Numbered from the stretch's first letter, positions 40,701 to 47,588 are shown. The stretch is DNA of 64,000 nt from Cytophagales bacterium (GCA_013299115.1 JAAFKA010000004.1:186001-250000); one strand, 5' to 3'. Numbers and translations are program-made. The notes: a model not told the origin generated them from the letters alone.

Positions 40701-40801
40701 ATTTGAAAGATAGAAACGAAGAAGTTTTGAGTTTAGACGAAATTGAACATTTGCAAAATGTGATAAAAGTGTTGGCAAAAACGGTGGAGTTTGGAGGTTG
40801 A
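37763..40801 (+). CDS. Type ISP (single-polypeptide) restriction-modification enzyme
   Basis: About 1012 residues from the preferred ATG (37763, MQAINFYKKEL). The upstream frame begins at a TTG. Type ISP/IIG-like enzymes combine cleavage, methylation and target recognition. The N-terminal nuclease-like part has FVETKEAGFDIETHIESEQIKKY (E-T-K motif). The methyltransferase core has motif I LDFACGTGTFMVEYA and motif IV VVMGNPPYSVSS. The C-terminal specificity region ends in LKDRNEEVLSLDEIEHLQNV. A half-size palindromic element adds TPTSGAGGL in frame near residue 70. A 17-bp perfect palindrome lies in the C-terminal coding region. It is the first gene of the cassette island, and its stop TGA lies in a boundary module. 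Confidence 0.92.
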   Translation: MQAINFYKKELANLKSVNMNLSESSYRTAFENLLNGFAKETKSEVKIFQEIAKKTPTSGAGGLIIPDFTCISANNLGTIGFVETKEAGFDIETHIESEQIKKYRAVCDNILLTNYTQFIWLNQDTKQFASIENEVAITTLFNNFLEQQPPKIYEPKKLAEYLARYSKALKNELHQEIEKAVTATKGQNSVLFGIFEVFRTSLFGIDYEQFADAFAQMTAFGFMIAKLNNPDEVITLHNVRKSIPTSFGLIKELLRYVEDITDKKTNAELYVSQLLGLMNNMYVEGIERQLFTRKTQEVSLFGEVHTQYIDPFVYFYEDYLGEYDKALRKAKGVYYTPMPVVQLIIRLIDKSLQENFGLTKGIADKNVNTLDFACGTGTFMVEYAAQALNKQSKDLRKPAIQQRLLPNLYGFEYLAAPYTVAILKMSQFLKKNYDYNLVENDKINIKLTNTLEDTPTNISFVFPHITQEMNDANAIKKQNILVVMGNPPYSVSSDNKSEHIMNLIADYKSAKGEANRDKSVNALSDDYVKFIRFAHDKISKQKKGMIGIITNNSYLDGIVHKTMREKLLQDFDKIYIINLHGNSLRKEGDKNVFDIRVGVCITLFLKLENRLPADKKEVYYYSTLENNLISREQKYDFAEKIYDNLAQKNIAESLTWTKLSPQAPHFFFVPKNLSQQQDYNKFWSLKEIFSQYSSGIKTHRDNFLIDTNQQVLESRIEKFYAKDGNIITKYNLKDNRDWKIETAQKEGSFDKRNTQLYYYRPFDIRYLHYDLKLCESHRFDIMQHFIKGANLGICFSRNTHTKKWNEILVTNQLMDIHSIGAQSYITPLYRYEKAIGEKGIEIISKTENLSKKFRQFINETYGENITAEQIFGYIYAVLYSPEYREQYNELLRIDFPRIPFSESLQGFQNLARTGWELAQMHLLQKIPNLDIADFVGENRKVIKVFWQNDKLYINPVSYFSGVSKAVFDYEIGSYQVLHKYLKDRNEEVLSLDEIEHLQNVIKVLAKTVEFGG
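37925..37951 (+). repeat. In-frame half palindromic element in the restriction-modification gene
   Basis: CTCCCACTTCGGGGGCTGGG plus a GGCTT tail encodes TPTSGAGGL, in the same translational orientation as the Vps10-gene copies. Only the right half of the element is present. Confidence 0.85.
40467..40501. repeat. Perfect 17-bp palindrome inside the restriction-modification gene
   Basis: AGTCCTTGCAAGGTTTT, a central C, then its exact complement. It encodes ESLQGFQNLART, a stretch that also aligns with the family. The paralogue at about 51129-51163 has a mismatched left arm (TCTTTGCAAGAATTT). Confidence 0.9.
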
Positions 40802-40856
40802 TAAAAGTTTTAAGGTTTATCAAAAATAGGAAAAAGTTTGGGTTTTGGGTAAAAAA
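40798..40856. promoter_or_regulatory. Boundary module copy 1
   Basis: TTGATAAAAGTTTTAAGG followed by TTTATCAAAAATAGG and AAGTTTGGGTTTTGGGTAAA. The -7 TAGATTTG part is absent (ATTGATAGC instead). It follows the restriction-modification gene. Confidence 0.7.
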
Positions 40857-41505
40857 TTGATAGCAAAACGGCAAATTTTGCAATTTATTTGGACAGGAAT
40901 TAAAATAGTATTACCTTTACAACAGATAAGGATAATCGTATTCGGCGTTAGGTGCAGGGGAAATTTCATCTGCACGTTGTCATATCTCTTAAAAAGCCGT
41001 TGCTAATCAGACGGCTTTTTACGTTTATATAAGGTATTCATTGCCAACTCTTTGCGTTTTGTCCGCACCTCCTCTAAATACAAGTATAAAGTTTCTGCAA
41101 TACTTTTTTGATACTGAATTGTATCTCTACCTGTATCATTTTTACCTTCATAGCTTATTTTATCGGGATTTTGTGTGATTTCCTGTATTTTATCAAAATC
41201 AGTCATTTCTACTGCTATTTGCCCTCGCTGCTTTTCTGTTTGCGAATTTCCGTGATTTTTAATAACGTATTTCACTGCATAATTATCCACCACACGACCG
41301 TAATTAGCAACGTCTAAATCTGTTTCATCTTTTATAAATTGTGCTTATTCTGGCGAAATTGTGGCTAAAACAGTTTTCAGTAATTCGTTTTCTGTTGGAT
41401 TACACTCGATTTCGTTTCTTGTTTTATCTAAAAGTTCTTGCAAATCTGCTATCCATTTCATTGGTTTTGATAAAAGTTTTAAGGTTTATCAAAAATAGGG
41501 AAAAA
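40842..41505. repeat. 664-bp direct duplication, copy 1
   Basis: This segment appears the same as 42366-43029 (offset 1524), apart from one or two edge bases. It contains the whole PBECR-like gene with its in-frame stop. Both ends lie in boundary modules, so the copy could have arisen by recombination between modules. Confidence 0.85.
41003..41461 (-). pseudogene. PBECR-like phage nuclease gene with in-frame stop, copy 1
   Basis: The minus strand from ATG 41459-41461 encodes MKWIADLQELLDKTRNEIEC and on to LATISPE. A TAA at 41345-41347 (codon 39) is followed in the same frame by AQFIKDETDLDVANYGRVVD, NYAVKYVIKNHGNSQTEKQR and a C-terminal nuclease-like part (DFDKIQEITQNPDKISYEGK, EEVRTKRKELAMNTLYKRKK). 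The conserved NYAV-x-H-x-KHG and EVRTKRKELAMNTLYK blocks match the PBECR (Barnase/EndoU/ColicinE5/RelE-like) RNase domains found on phage head-morphogenesis proteins. A downstream start (MVDNYAV, 41293) could still express the nuclease part. Confidence 0.75.
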
Positions 41506-41520
41506 GTTTAGGTTTTAGGT
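41465..41520. promoter_or_regulatory. Boundary module copy 1b
   Basis: TTTTGATAAA (hairpin left arm), AGTTTTAAGG, TTTATCAAAA, then ATAGGGAAAAAGTTTAGG. A leftward -7 candidate (TATTTTTG, minus strand, 41490-41497) would serve the PBECR-like gene. Confidence 0.7.
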
Positions 41521-41528
41521 AAAAAATA

Positions 41529-41903
41529 TTAAAGTAGCAACTCCTTTGTTTTAGTCAAAAATAGTGTTGCAATTTCTAAGGTAGTTTGGGCATCTTCTCT
41601 TGTCATTTTTGCTTCATAATCATAATCTCCTGCTTGCCTCAAATCAAACACAAAATTAAGCCTTTCGCCGAGTTCTCTTGGCAATAAGTTCGTTTTTAGA
41701 TAAAATTCGTGAAATTTAGCGTGACTTCCTTGATGTGTTTTTGCGAAAACTCCCTTGACATATAATAACGCCTGTATGCAGTCGAAGAGGCAATAATATG
41801 ACCTATTGATGCAGGCAATGTATCTATCAAATTGCATATTGAGTTCTGCGTCAGCCAAACAATCGGTAGCTTTACTAAGAATTTTCTCTATTTCGTCTTT
41901 CAT
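41529..41903 (-). CDS. HEPN-domain protein (toxin partner of the MNT gene)
   Basis: A 124-residue all-helical HEPN protein. Visible marks are NRSYYCLFDCIQALLYVKG followed by KTHQGSHAKFHEFYL and the C-terminal tail DYDYEAKMTREDAQ. Members of this branch pair with minimal nucleotidyltransferases as toxin-antitoxin modules in which the HEPN protein cuts RNA and the MNT protein modifies or neutralises it. The gene overlaps the upstream MNT gene by 29 nt, as expected for such an operon. The R-x4-6-H RNase motif is less obvious here than in the DUF86 type at 44750. Confidence 0.85.
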   Translation of the reverse strand: MKDEIEKILSKATDCLADAELNMQFDRYIACINRSYYCLFDCIQALLYVKGVFAKTHQGSHAKFHEFYLKTNLLPRELGERLNFVFDLRQAGDYDYEAKMTREDAQTTLEIATLFLTKTKELLL

Positions 41904-42222
41904 AAATTATTTTTCCTTCTTTGCGAATTTGCTGATAAAACATAGCTTGCGAGTTTTCAAACCTATTTTTAGTTGTTGGATAGTGCGAAATAGCAATATT
42001 ATATTGCAAAGTAAGTTGAAAAATAGCTTTGTTCATATAAGCTAATTCTTTACCTATCAAAATTTCCTCATCATTCAATACTACTAAAAAATCTATATCC
42101 GAATTTTCGTGATAATCTCCACGTGAATATGAACCATACAAAATGATTTTAGCAAGCCTTTCGCCATACAATTTGGTAATTTCTTGCTGGATAATTGCTT
42201 TTATGGGTTCTAAAATTTCCAT
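41875..42222 (-). CDS. Minimal nucleotidyltransferase (MNT, antitoxin partner)
   Basis: About 115 residues from the ATG at 42220-42222. The 42255 start would lie within the promoter. Motifs are LYGSYSRGDY (Gly30-Ser31) and DIDFLVVL (Asp42, Asp44), the catalytic site of the polymerase-beta-like fold. The product is the nucleotidyltransferase of an MNT/HEPN pair with the overlapping downstream HEPN gene. Its promoter is at 42255-42288. It is transcribed leftward, opposite to most cassettes. Confidence 0.88.
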   Translation of the reverse strand: MEILEPIKAIIQQEITKLYGERLAKIILYGSYSRGDYHENSDIDFLVVLNDEEILIGKELAYMNKAIFQLTLQYNIAISHYPTTKNRFENSQAMFYQQIRKEGKIIYERRNRENS

Positions 42223-42254
42223 TTTATATTTTGTTGAAAAAAGTTCTATACTCA

Positions 42255-42288
42255 CAAAGTTAATCTTTTATTGTGATAGTTGAGCAAA
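42255..42288 (-). promoter_or_regulatory. Promoter of the leftward MNT/HEPN pair
   Basis: Minus strand: TTTG (42285-42288), 22 nt, TAACTTTG (42255-42262). It argues for the 42222 start of the MNT gene. Confidence 0.65.
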
Positions 42289-42299
42289 ATAGCAAGATA

Positions 42300-42380
42300 A
42301 TAAAACTGTTTTGCTCATCTTTTGATACAAGTTTTAAGGTTTATCAAAAGTAGGGAAAAGTTTGTGTTTTGGGTAAAAAA
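42300..42380. promoter_or_regulatory. Boundary module copy 2
   Basis: It begins with a leftward ATG-AGCAAAACAGTTTTATTA remnant (MSKTVLL, near the start of the Vps10-like gene) next to CATCTTTTGATACAAG. The hairpin region and AAGTTTGTGTTTTGGGTAAA follow. One base of the hairpin is changed (GATACAA for GATAAAA). Confidence 0.75.
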
Positions 42381-42526
42381 TTGATAGCAAAACGGCAAAT
42401 TTTGCAATTTATTTGGACAGGAATTAAAATAGTATTACCTTTACAACAGATAAGGATAATCGTATTCGGCGTTAGGTGCAGGGGAAATTTCATCTGCACG
42501 TTGTCATATCTCTTAAAAAGCCGTTG

Positions 42527-42985
42527 CTAATCAGACGGCTTTTTACGTTTATATAAGGTATTCATTGCCAACTCTTTGCGTTTTGTCCGCACCTCCTCTA
42601 AATACAAGTATAAAGTTTCTGCAATACTTTTTTGATACTGAATTGTATCTCTACCTGTATCATTTTTACCTTCATAGCTTATTTTATCGGGATTTTGTGT
42701 GATTTCCTGTATTTTATCAAAATCAGTCATTTCTACTGCTATTTGCCCTCGCTGCTTTTCTGTTTGCGAATTTCCGTGATTTTTAATAACGTATTTCACT
42801 GCATAATTATCCACCACACGACCGTAATTAGCAACGTCTAAATCTGTTTCATCTTTTATAAATTGTGCTTATTCTGGCGAAATTGTGGCTAAAACAGTTT
42901 TCAGTAATTCGTTTTCTGTTGGATTACACTCGATTTCGTTTCTTGTTTTATCTAAAAGTTCTTGCAAATCTGCTATCCATTTCAT
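42527..42985 (-). pseudogene. PBECR-like phage nuclease gene with in-frame stop, copy 2
   Basis: The predicted proteins of both copies are the same by eye, including the TAA (42869-42871) at the same codon. The duplication therefore came after the mutation, or the stop is tolerated. Notes on the domain are given for 41003-41461. Confidence 0.75.
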
Positions 42986-42988
42986 TGG

Positions 42989-43029
42989 TTTTGATAAAAG
43001 TTTTAAGGTTTATCAAAAGTAGGGAAAAA
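42989..43029. promoter_or_regulatory. Boundary module copy 2b
   Basis: TTTTGATAAA-AGTTTTAAGG-TTTATCAAAA followed by GTAGGGAAAAAC, where it diverges from the other copies. The rightward promoter half is missing. Confidence 0.7.
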
Positions 43030-43072
43030 CGAATAATTATTGCAAAGCAATAACGAAACAACAAAATTTATT

Positions 43073-43080
43073 TACATTTG
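43073..43080 (+). promoter_or_regulatory. -7 element for the 43107 gene
   Basis: TACATTTG matches TAnnTTTG, 26 nt before the ATG. A -33 box at the usual distance is not clear. Confidence 0.5.
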
Positions 43081-43106
43081 TTCGTACAACACAAAAATAT
43101 CAGCAA

Positions 43107-44222
43107 ATGACACAAAATCTTTTTTATTGTTTTAATAGCTATGCAAGTTACTTGTTTTATAGTTTGTTATTGCTATTTCCTAACAAAATAGATAATCAAA
43201 AAAATGGTTATGTAAATAATATATCAAAAAATGTAACAATTTCACAAAAAATACCATTGCGAGATAGTATAAGGAAATTTGTAGTTGAACCTAACGAAAA
43301 AAAAATAGAAGCATTAGGGAATTATGTTTTTAAGGATAGCAAAAATTTGTATAAATATCCAAAAAAGAATATGATTTTAGCTAATTTGTCGCCAATAAAT
43401 GATACAAAGGCAAAATTAAAAGTTTTGGCTAATGTACGAAAATATGGCAAAGGAGAAGAAAGTATAAAAATCGTAACTCGGAAGGATAGAGCTTATCTAC
43501 AATGGTATTATTCAGACGAAATTACCTTAGATATTAATAAAAATGTAGTTTTAATTGACCTAAATAGCGACAATATAAAAGAACTTTTATGCTGGTCGGG
43601 TTTTACTGGTAATGAGCATAGTGGAAGTATCTTAGGCTTATGGGCTTTTGACACCAAAAAACAGGCTTATTTTTTAACACATTGTTTTGGGGGAGTTGAT
43701 GCAATAGAAAAATTTACCATAGATAGCATAACTAAAAAAGTAGATTTACAATATTTTACTTATGGTTGTTGTGCTGATTATTCTCGAAAACAAACTAAAT
43801 ATACGATTACATACCAAAATGATAAATTCAAAGTAAAAGAAATTGGCAGTAAAATATTTAATGAGGAATATTATTTATTTCCTAAAAAATTACAAACTCC
43901 TAAAAAAGTTACACTTGATTACGAAAGTTTTATTTATTCTAAACCTTTGGTAAGAGATAGCAAAGTATTAATAGAAAATTCGGATGCCTATGGATCTAAT
44001 ATAACAGGTCTAACACTTTACTATACTTATTGTATTGGTAAAATTCCAGCAGGAACAAAAGTTACTATATTATCAACTTATACCAATTCAAAGAAAGAAA
44101 CTTGGCAATTTGCTTTGTTAGAAAAAGGATATAAACCGAAGGAACTTATATTATTTCAACTTTGTGATAAAAATTCTCAAATTTATGTGTGGTTGCCACC
44201 CAAAGGATATACGAATGAGTAA
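43107..44222 (+). CDS. Hypothetical protein, 371 residues, probable exported cassette product
   Basis: I do not recognise the family. An N-terminal hydrophobic segment (NLFYCFNSYASYLFYSLLLLF) may anchor or export the protein. It is rich in Lys, Asn and Ile, with a central WAFDTKKQAYFLTHCFGGVD and a C-terminal TVTILSTYTN-like region resembling an SH3-like beta segment. AT content is higher than in the flanking core genes. It sits between boundary modules like the toxin-antitoxin cassettes but has no obvious partner gene. Confidence 0.55.
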   Translation: MTQNLFYCFNSYASYLFYSLLLLFPNKIDNQKNGYVNNISKNVTISQKIPLRDSIRKFVVEPNEKKIEALGNYVFKDSKNLYKYPKKNMILANLSPINDTKAKLKVLANVRKYGKGEESIKIVTRKDRAYLQWYYSDEITLDINKNVVLIDLNSDNIKELLCWSGFTGNEHSGSILGLWAFDTKKQAYFLTHCFGGVDAIEKFTIDSITKKVDLQYFTYGCCADYSRKQTKYTITYQNDKFKVKEIGSKIFNEEYYLFPKKLQTPKKVTLDYESFIYSKPLVRDSKVLIENSDAYGSNITGLTLYYTYCIGKIPAGTKVTILSTYTNSKKETWQFALLEKGYKPKELILFQLCDKNSQIYVWLPPKGYTNE

Positions 44223-44225
44223 TTA

Positions 44226-44340
44226 GGCATTGGTAACAAACTCAATAAAAGTGTTTTTCTCATATTTTGATAAAAGTTTTAAGGTTTTTCAAAAGTAGGG
44301 AAAAAGTTTGTGATTGGGTAAAAAATTAGTAGATTTGTAT
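44226..44340 (+). promoter_or_regulatory. Boundary module copy 3 with complete rightward promoter
   Basis: This starts with the inverse of ATGAGAAAAACACTTTTATT (MRKTLLLSLL, related to the Vps10-gene start) and continues TTTTGATAAA-AGTTTTAAGG. The rightward TTTG (44307-44310), 19 nt, TAGATTTG (44330-44337) is 88 nt upstream of the next ATG. The right arm of the hairpin is slightly altered (TTTTTCAAAA). Confidence 0.8.
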
Positions 44341-44424
44341 AGAAAACTAAATAAGTCCCATTCAAACGAGGAAATATTTAACAAAAGAGATAATTTTTTC
44401 GTATATTTATGCAATACTTAGCTT

Positions 44425-44757
44425 ATGCAAAACGAAAAACAACAAATATTGGCTATCAAGCCTCTTTTACGCAAGAAATTAACGCAAGTAAGTGAGATTT
44501 GTCGCAAACACAGAGTAGTAAAATTATTTGTGTTTGGCTCGGTGTGTACCAATAAATTTACTAAAAATAGTGATATTGATTTCCTTGTTGGCTTTGAAAG
44601 TCCTTATTTTGATGGTTATGCTGATAATTTGTTTGATTTAGAAGAACAATTAGAGAAATTACTCAACCGCAAAGTAGATATAGTTAGTTTAGCAACTTTG
44701 TCAAACCCCTATTTTATTAAAGTAGTAGAAAAAACCAAAATTTTGATTTATGACTGA
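44425..44757 (+). CDS. MntA-type nucleotidyltransferase antitoxin
   Basis: A 110-residue MNT protein with GS (Gly38-Ser39 in VFGSV) and NSDIDFLV (Asp50, Asp52). In MntA/HepT systems the nucleotidyltransferase inactivates the HEPN RNase HepT by attaching nucleotides. The gene overlaps hepT by 8 nt. It is transcribed from the boundary-module promoter 44307-44337. Confidence 0.9.
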   Translation: MQNEKQQILAIKPLLRKKLTQVSEICRKHRVVKLFVFGSVCTNKFTKNSDIDFLVGFESPYFDGYADNLFDLEEQLEKLLNRKVDIVSLATLSNPYFIKVVEKTKILIYD

Positions 44758-45091
44758 TGAAGCTAAAAAATACCTAAGTGATATTTTAACTGCTATAAAT
44801 TCTATTGAAACTTATATAGAAGGCAAAAGGTTATTTGCGGTTTATCAACAAAATAAATTATTGCGAAGAGGCGTAGAAAGAGAATTAGAAATTGCGGGAG
44901 AAGCCACTAATTATTTACTGAAATTAAATGAAAATATTAATTTGAGTTATGCAAAAAAGTTAATTAGTCTGCGAAATCGTATTATTCACGCATACGATGC
45001 GGTTGATGATGCTATTATTTGGGACATTGTAATTAATCATTTGCCTAACTTAAAAATAGAAATTGAAGGTTTGCTAAATTATGAAAGCTAA
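44750..45091 (+). CDS. HepT-like (DUF86) HEPN RNase toxin
   Basis: A 113-residue DUF86 HEPN protein. The R-x4-H-x-Y RNase motif is complete: Arg75-Asn-Arg-Ile-Ile-His80-Ala-Tyr82 (SLRNRIIHAY). Such toxins cut RNA and are neutralised by MntA. The start overlaps mntA by 8 nt, giving coupled translation. The two genes plus the module promoter form a complete cassette. Confidence 0.92.
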   Translation: MTDEAKKYLSDILTAINSIETYIEGKRLFAVYQQNKLLRRGVERELEIAGEATNYLLKLNENINLSYAKKLISLRNRIIHAYDAVDDAIIWDIVINHLPNLKIEIEGLLNYES

Positions 45092-45100
45092 GTTATTCTT

Positions 45101-45148
45101 AAAACTAAGTAGAAAGTTTGGGTTTTGTGGCAAAAATTGGTAGATTTG
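45101..45148 (+). promoter_or_regulatory. Boundary module copy 4, promoter half only
   Basis: TTTG (45117-45120), 20 nt, TAGATTTG (45141-45148) is preserved, but the hairpin and gene-start parts are missing. No rightward gene follows. The next gene (45215-46285) is leftward. This looks like an orphan promoter left after cassette loss or inversion. Confidence 0.65.
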
Positions 45149-45167
45149 TGAATGTGTAAAAATAAAG

Positions 45168-45205
45168 CACCCTATTTGTCAAGTATCAATTTGACAAATA
45201 GGGTG
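45168..45205 (-). terminator. Terminator hairpin of the DUF91 gene
   Basis: A perfect 15-bp stem CACCCTATTTGTCAA (45168-45182 with 45191-45205) lies 10 nt past the stop of the leftward DUF91 gene, with T-rich sequence following on that strand. Confidence 0.75.
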
Positions 45206-45214
45206 TTTATATTA

Positions 45215-46285
45215 CTATTTCTTAATTCCAAACTTTTTTTCCAGTATATCTACGGTCATTTTATTAAATAACCTGCAAGTTGTCTGACGGTGCACAAACA
45301 TATTTTTTTCCCAAATACCTTCTTTTTTCTCTAATGTTTTGTGCCATTCAATACCTATAGCATAATCAACACTCTCATCATTATCGGAATTTCGGAATAA
45401 ACCTTTGTTTTCTTCGGGTAGGTCATAAGTAGCTAATAATTGACCATTTACGTTAAAATCTTTTATTCGAACAGCTTTTGCGGTAACAGTGCCATAACCT
45501 ACATAACCACCTCCTTTAACATAAGCAAAAATTTTATTACCTACTTCAAAGTTTTGCATAAAGTTTTTGAAACGAAGTGCACCTCCCGCAGAAAGAAACC
45601 CATATTCTTTACAAACTTCCCAAGTCCTGCCACCACCTTCACCAACATTAAAAAAATGATATTCAGTAGCAATTTCTGCACCTTGCTTTTGTATTTCTAT
45701 TTTTTCTTGCTGTTCCTCAAAATCTGTAAGCCAAGATTTAGATAAATATTCTCCTCCTTTGTCGTATTTATGAAAGTTAAAAAATACAACATTTATGTTT
45801 AGGCTGTATTTATTAGCCAAATATTGGACTATTCTTTCAGAGGCATCATCTAATTGAGCAGCCACAATCACAATTTTATGATTTGTATTGAGTGTAATAT
45901 TGCTATCAGCAAGGAAATTATCAATTTTGCTCACATCTCCTAAATATTTTTGAGATATTTCTCTTATTTGTGTAGCAGATAAGGTATCTATCCAAGAAGC
46001 ATAATCAAGAGCCTGTGCAACAACCTCACGTGGTGTTCTATCTCTTTTGACCTCAATAATCAGTACATCACCACTTTTGTCTATGGCTAATAAATCTATT
46101 CTGTTGTTTTGGTTTTTGAGAGTTGTAGTAACTTCTTTGCCAATGATTAAGATGTCCATATCCAACAATTTTGCTGGATTTTTTGCAAGCCATTCTTGCA
46201 GTCGTCTTTCCTTGTCTAATACGGTTACTGGTACTGCGATAAGTTCTTCATTTTCAACTTTCCAAAGTTCTGTTTTTTGTGCCAT
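45215..46285 (-). CDS. NucS/DUF91-type endonuclease-like protein
   Basis: About 356 residues from the ATG at 46285 (MAQKTELW). The upstream frame is not needed. The core NRIDLLAIDKSGDVLIIEVK (D...E-x-K) followed by RDRTPREVVAQALDYASW is the PD-(D/E)XK-type signature of the DUF91/NucS superfamily. The C-terminal part (about 215-355) with YVKGGGYVGYGTVTAKA may bind substrate or partner. It is probably a nuclease for defence or repair. A small acidic protein gene lies upstream and may be co-expressed. Both run leftward inside the cassette island. Confidence 0.8.
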   Translation of the reverse strand: MAQKTELWKVENEELIAVPVTVLDKERRLQEWLAKNPAKLLDMDILIIGKEVTTTLKNQNNRIDLLAIDKSGDVLIIEVKRDRTPREVVAQALDYASWIDTLSATQIREISQKYLGDVSKIDNFLADSNITLNTNHKIVIVAAQLDDASERIVQYLANKYSLNINVVFFNFHKYDKGGEYLSKSWLTDFEEQQEKIEIQKQGAEIATEYHFFNVGEGGGRTWEVCKEYGFLSAGGALRFKNFMQNFEVGNKIFAYVKGGGYVGYGTVTAKAVRIKDFNVNGQLLATYDLPEENKGLFRNSDNDESVDYAIGIEWHKTLEKKEGIWEKNMFVHRQTTCRLFNKMTVDILEKKFGIKK

Positions 46286-46338
46286 AATGTGTTTTTGATT
46301 AATTTGTTGAAATTTTCTAAAAATACTAAAATAAATTT

Positions 46339-46373
46339 CAGCACTAACATTTCTCAAAGAAATGTTAGTGCTG
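46339..46373. repeat. Perfect hairpin between the acidic protein gene and the DUF91 gene
   Basis: CAGCACTAACATTTCT-CAA-AGAAATGTTAGTGCTG, a 16-bp stem with a 3-nt loop. It may act as a transcription terminator or a mobile hairpin. The ACTAACATTTCT motif also occurs inside 15380-15485. Confidence 0.75.
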
Positions 46374-46383
46374 CCTAAAAAAC

Positions 46384-46686
46384 CTAATCATCTTCAAAAT
46401 CAATATCACATTCTTCATACAGTTGTTTGAAACAATAATTATCGGCAGGACTTGCAAATTGCTTACAAAGCAAATCAAGTTCAGCCAAAAAAGCATCTGC
46501 CAAACGATAAGCTATTGCAAAATTCTCACAAGTTATCATTATTTGCTCGTCTTGCACCTCCTCAAAATCTATGTCAAGTGCATATTTTTCGCAAAGTTTG
46601 TTCAATGCCTCCATACATTTTTCGGGCTTTTCGGTAGCAACATAGAAATCTAAAATTTCTAATTCCGTTTTATTTCTTAGGCTCAT
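46384..46686 (-). CDS. Small acidic protein, hypothetical
   Basis: A 100-residue acidic, predicted helical protein (CEKYALDIDFEEVQDEQIMI). It has no known motif and could be a DNA mimic or a small inhibitor of the DUF91 nuclease beside it, but that is inference. It lies upstream in the same direction. The start is the first ATG. Confidence 0.55.
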   Translation of the reverse strand: MSLRNKTELEILDFYVATEKPEKCMEALNKLCEKYALDIDFEEVQDEQIMITCENFAIAYRLADAFLAELDLLCKQFASPADNYCFKQLYEECDIDFEDD

Positions 46687-46749
46687 AAAGTTTTCTTCTT
46701 TTGTTTTTCATAAAGATAACTTTGCAGACCGTAAAAGACGTACGGAGTG

Positions 46750-46820
46750 AATATATTTTTAAGGTTTATCAAAAGTAGGGGAAAGTTTGGGTTTTGTGGT
46801 AAAAAAATCAGTAGATTTGT
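46750..46820 (+). promoter_or_regulatory. Boundary module copy 5 with complete promoter
   Basis: The left hairpin arm is lost (ATTTTTAAGGTTTATCAAAA remains). TTTG (46786-46789), 22 nt, TAGATTTG (46812-46819) drives the next pair. Confidence 0.75.
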
Positions 46821-46844
46821 GTGTAACAATAAAAGCAATGAATT

Positions 46845-47120
46845 ATGCAAACTGTAACCATTCCTGAGCAAGAATATTTGCAAATGAAACAAAGTATCAG
46901 CAATTTTGAGGCACAATTAAATTTGTTTCAAGACGTAGAATTTATGCAAAAACTGCAAGTTTTTATTTTGTTATACCTTCAAAATCAACAACTTACGCTA
47001 AAATATTTGCCTATTACAGAAGCAAAAAAAGATGAAAATAATACTGCTTTTGGTATGTGGGCAGATAGGGAAATAGACCAAAATACATTACGTAAACAAG
47101 CGTGGGGAAATAGGCTATGA
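46845..47120 (+). CDS. Antitoxin of a PIN-domain pair
   Basis: A 91-residue protein with a short N-terminal beta/helix start (MQTVTIPEQEYLQMKQSISN) and an acidic tail (NNTAFGMWADREIDQNTLRK). These tails commonly bind the toxin in antitoxins of VapBC type. Its last codons overlap the start of the PIN gene by 4 nt (ATGA). Transcribed from module copy 5. Confidence 0.8.
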   Translation: MQTVTIPEQEYLQMKQSISNFEAQLNLFQDVEFMQKLQVFILLYLQNQQLTLKYLPITEAKKDENNTAFGMWADREIDQNTLRKQAWGNRL

Positions 47121-47500
47121 ATTATGTAATTTGTGATACGAATGTTTTTATCCATTATTTTAAGGGCAATGAAACAACCAAACATATTTTAGAAGCTATA
47201 ATTGGCGAGGAATATGTGCTTGTTCCTTCTTTGGTTTTAATGGAACTTTGCAAAGGAGCTTGGAATAAACAAGAATTAGATAAGCTAATTAAGCAAATGA
47301 AAAGTTATAAAACTTTGCATTTTAATGAACAAGTATCTGAAAAAGCCTTAGAACTTGTGAAACAATACCATCTTAGCCATAATTTATGTATGCCTGATGC
47401 CATTATTGCTGCTATGTCATTGGTCTATGACTTACCTCTTTTTACTTATAATATTGCTGATTTTAGATATATTCAAGGTATTAAGTTGTTAGATATTTAA
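47117..47500 (+). CDS. VapC-type PIN-domain toxin
   Basis: A 127-residue PIN nuclease. The acidic metal-site residues are Asp7 (ICDTNV), Glu43 (LMELCKG), Asp94 (MPDAIIAA) and Asp115. VapC toxins cut RNA, often tRNA, and are held by their antitoxin. The start overlaps the antitoxin stop. All catalytic residues are present, so it should be active. Confidence 0.92.
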   Translation: MNYVICDTNVFIHYFKGNETTKHILEAIIGEEYVLVPSLVLMELCKGAWNKQELDKLIKQMKSYKTLHFNEQVSEKALELVKQYHLSHNLCMPDAIIAAMSLVYDLPLFTYNIADFRYIQGIKLLDI

Positions 47501-47501
47501 T

Positions 47502-47566
47502 AGTTTAAGGTTTATCAAAAGTAGGGAAAAGTTTGGGTTTTTGGTAAAAAATTAGTAGATTTGTCT
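47502..47566 (+). promoter_or_regulatory. Boundary module copy 6 with complete promoter
   Basis: TTTAAGGTTTATCAAAAGTA is followed by TTTG (47532-47535), 20 nt, TAGATTTG (47556-47563). The left hairpin arm is missing. Confidence 0.75.
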
Positions 47567-47588
47567 GTGTACTAAAAATAGCAAAACA

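Larger units (their letters stand above)
42366..43029. repeat. 664-bp direct duplication, copy 2
   Basis: Partner of 40842-41505 at an offset of 1524. The two copies flank the MNT/HEPN pair. Confidence 0.85.

Noticed and set aside
40842-43029. Phage head gene or prophage from the PBECR-like domain
   Set aside because: No other phage genes lie nearby. The domain is found as a stand-alone duplicated gene with a stop.
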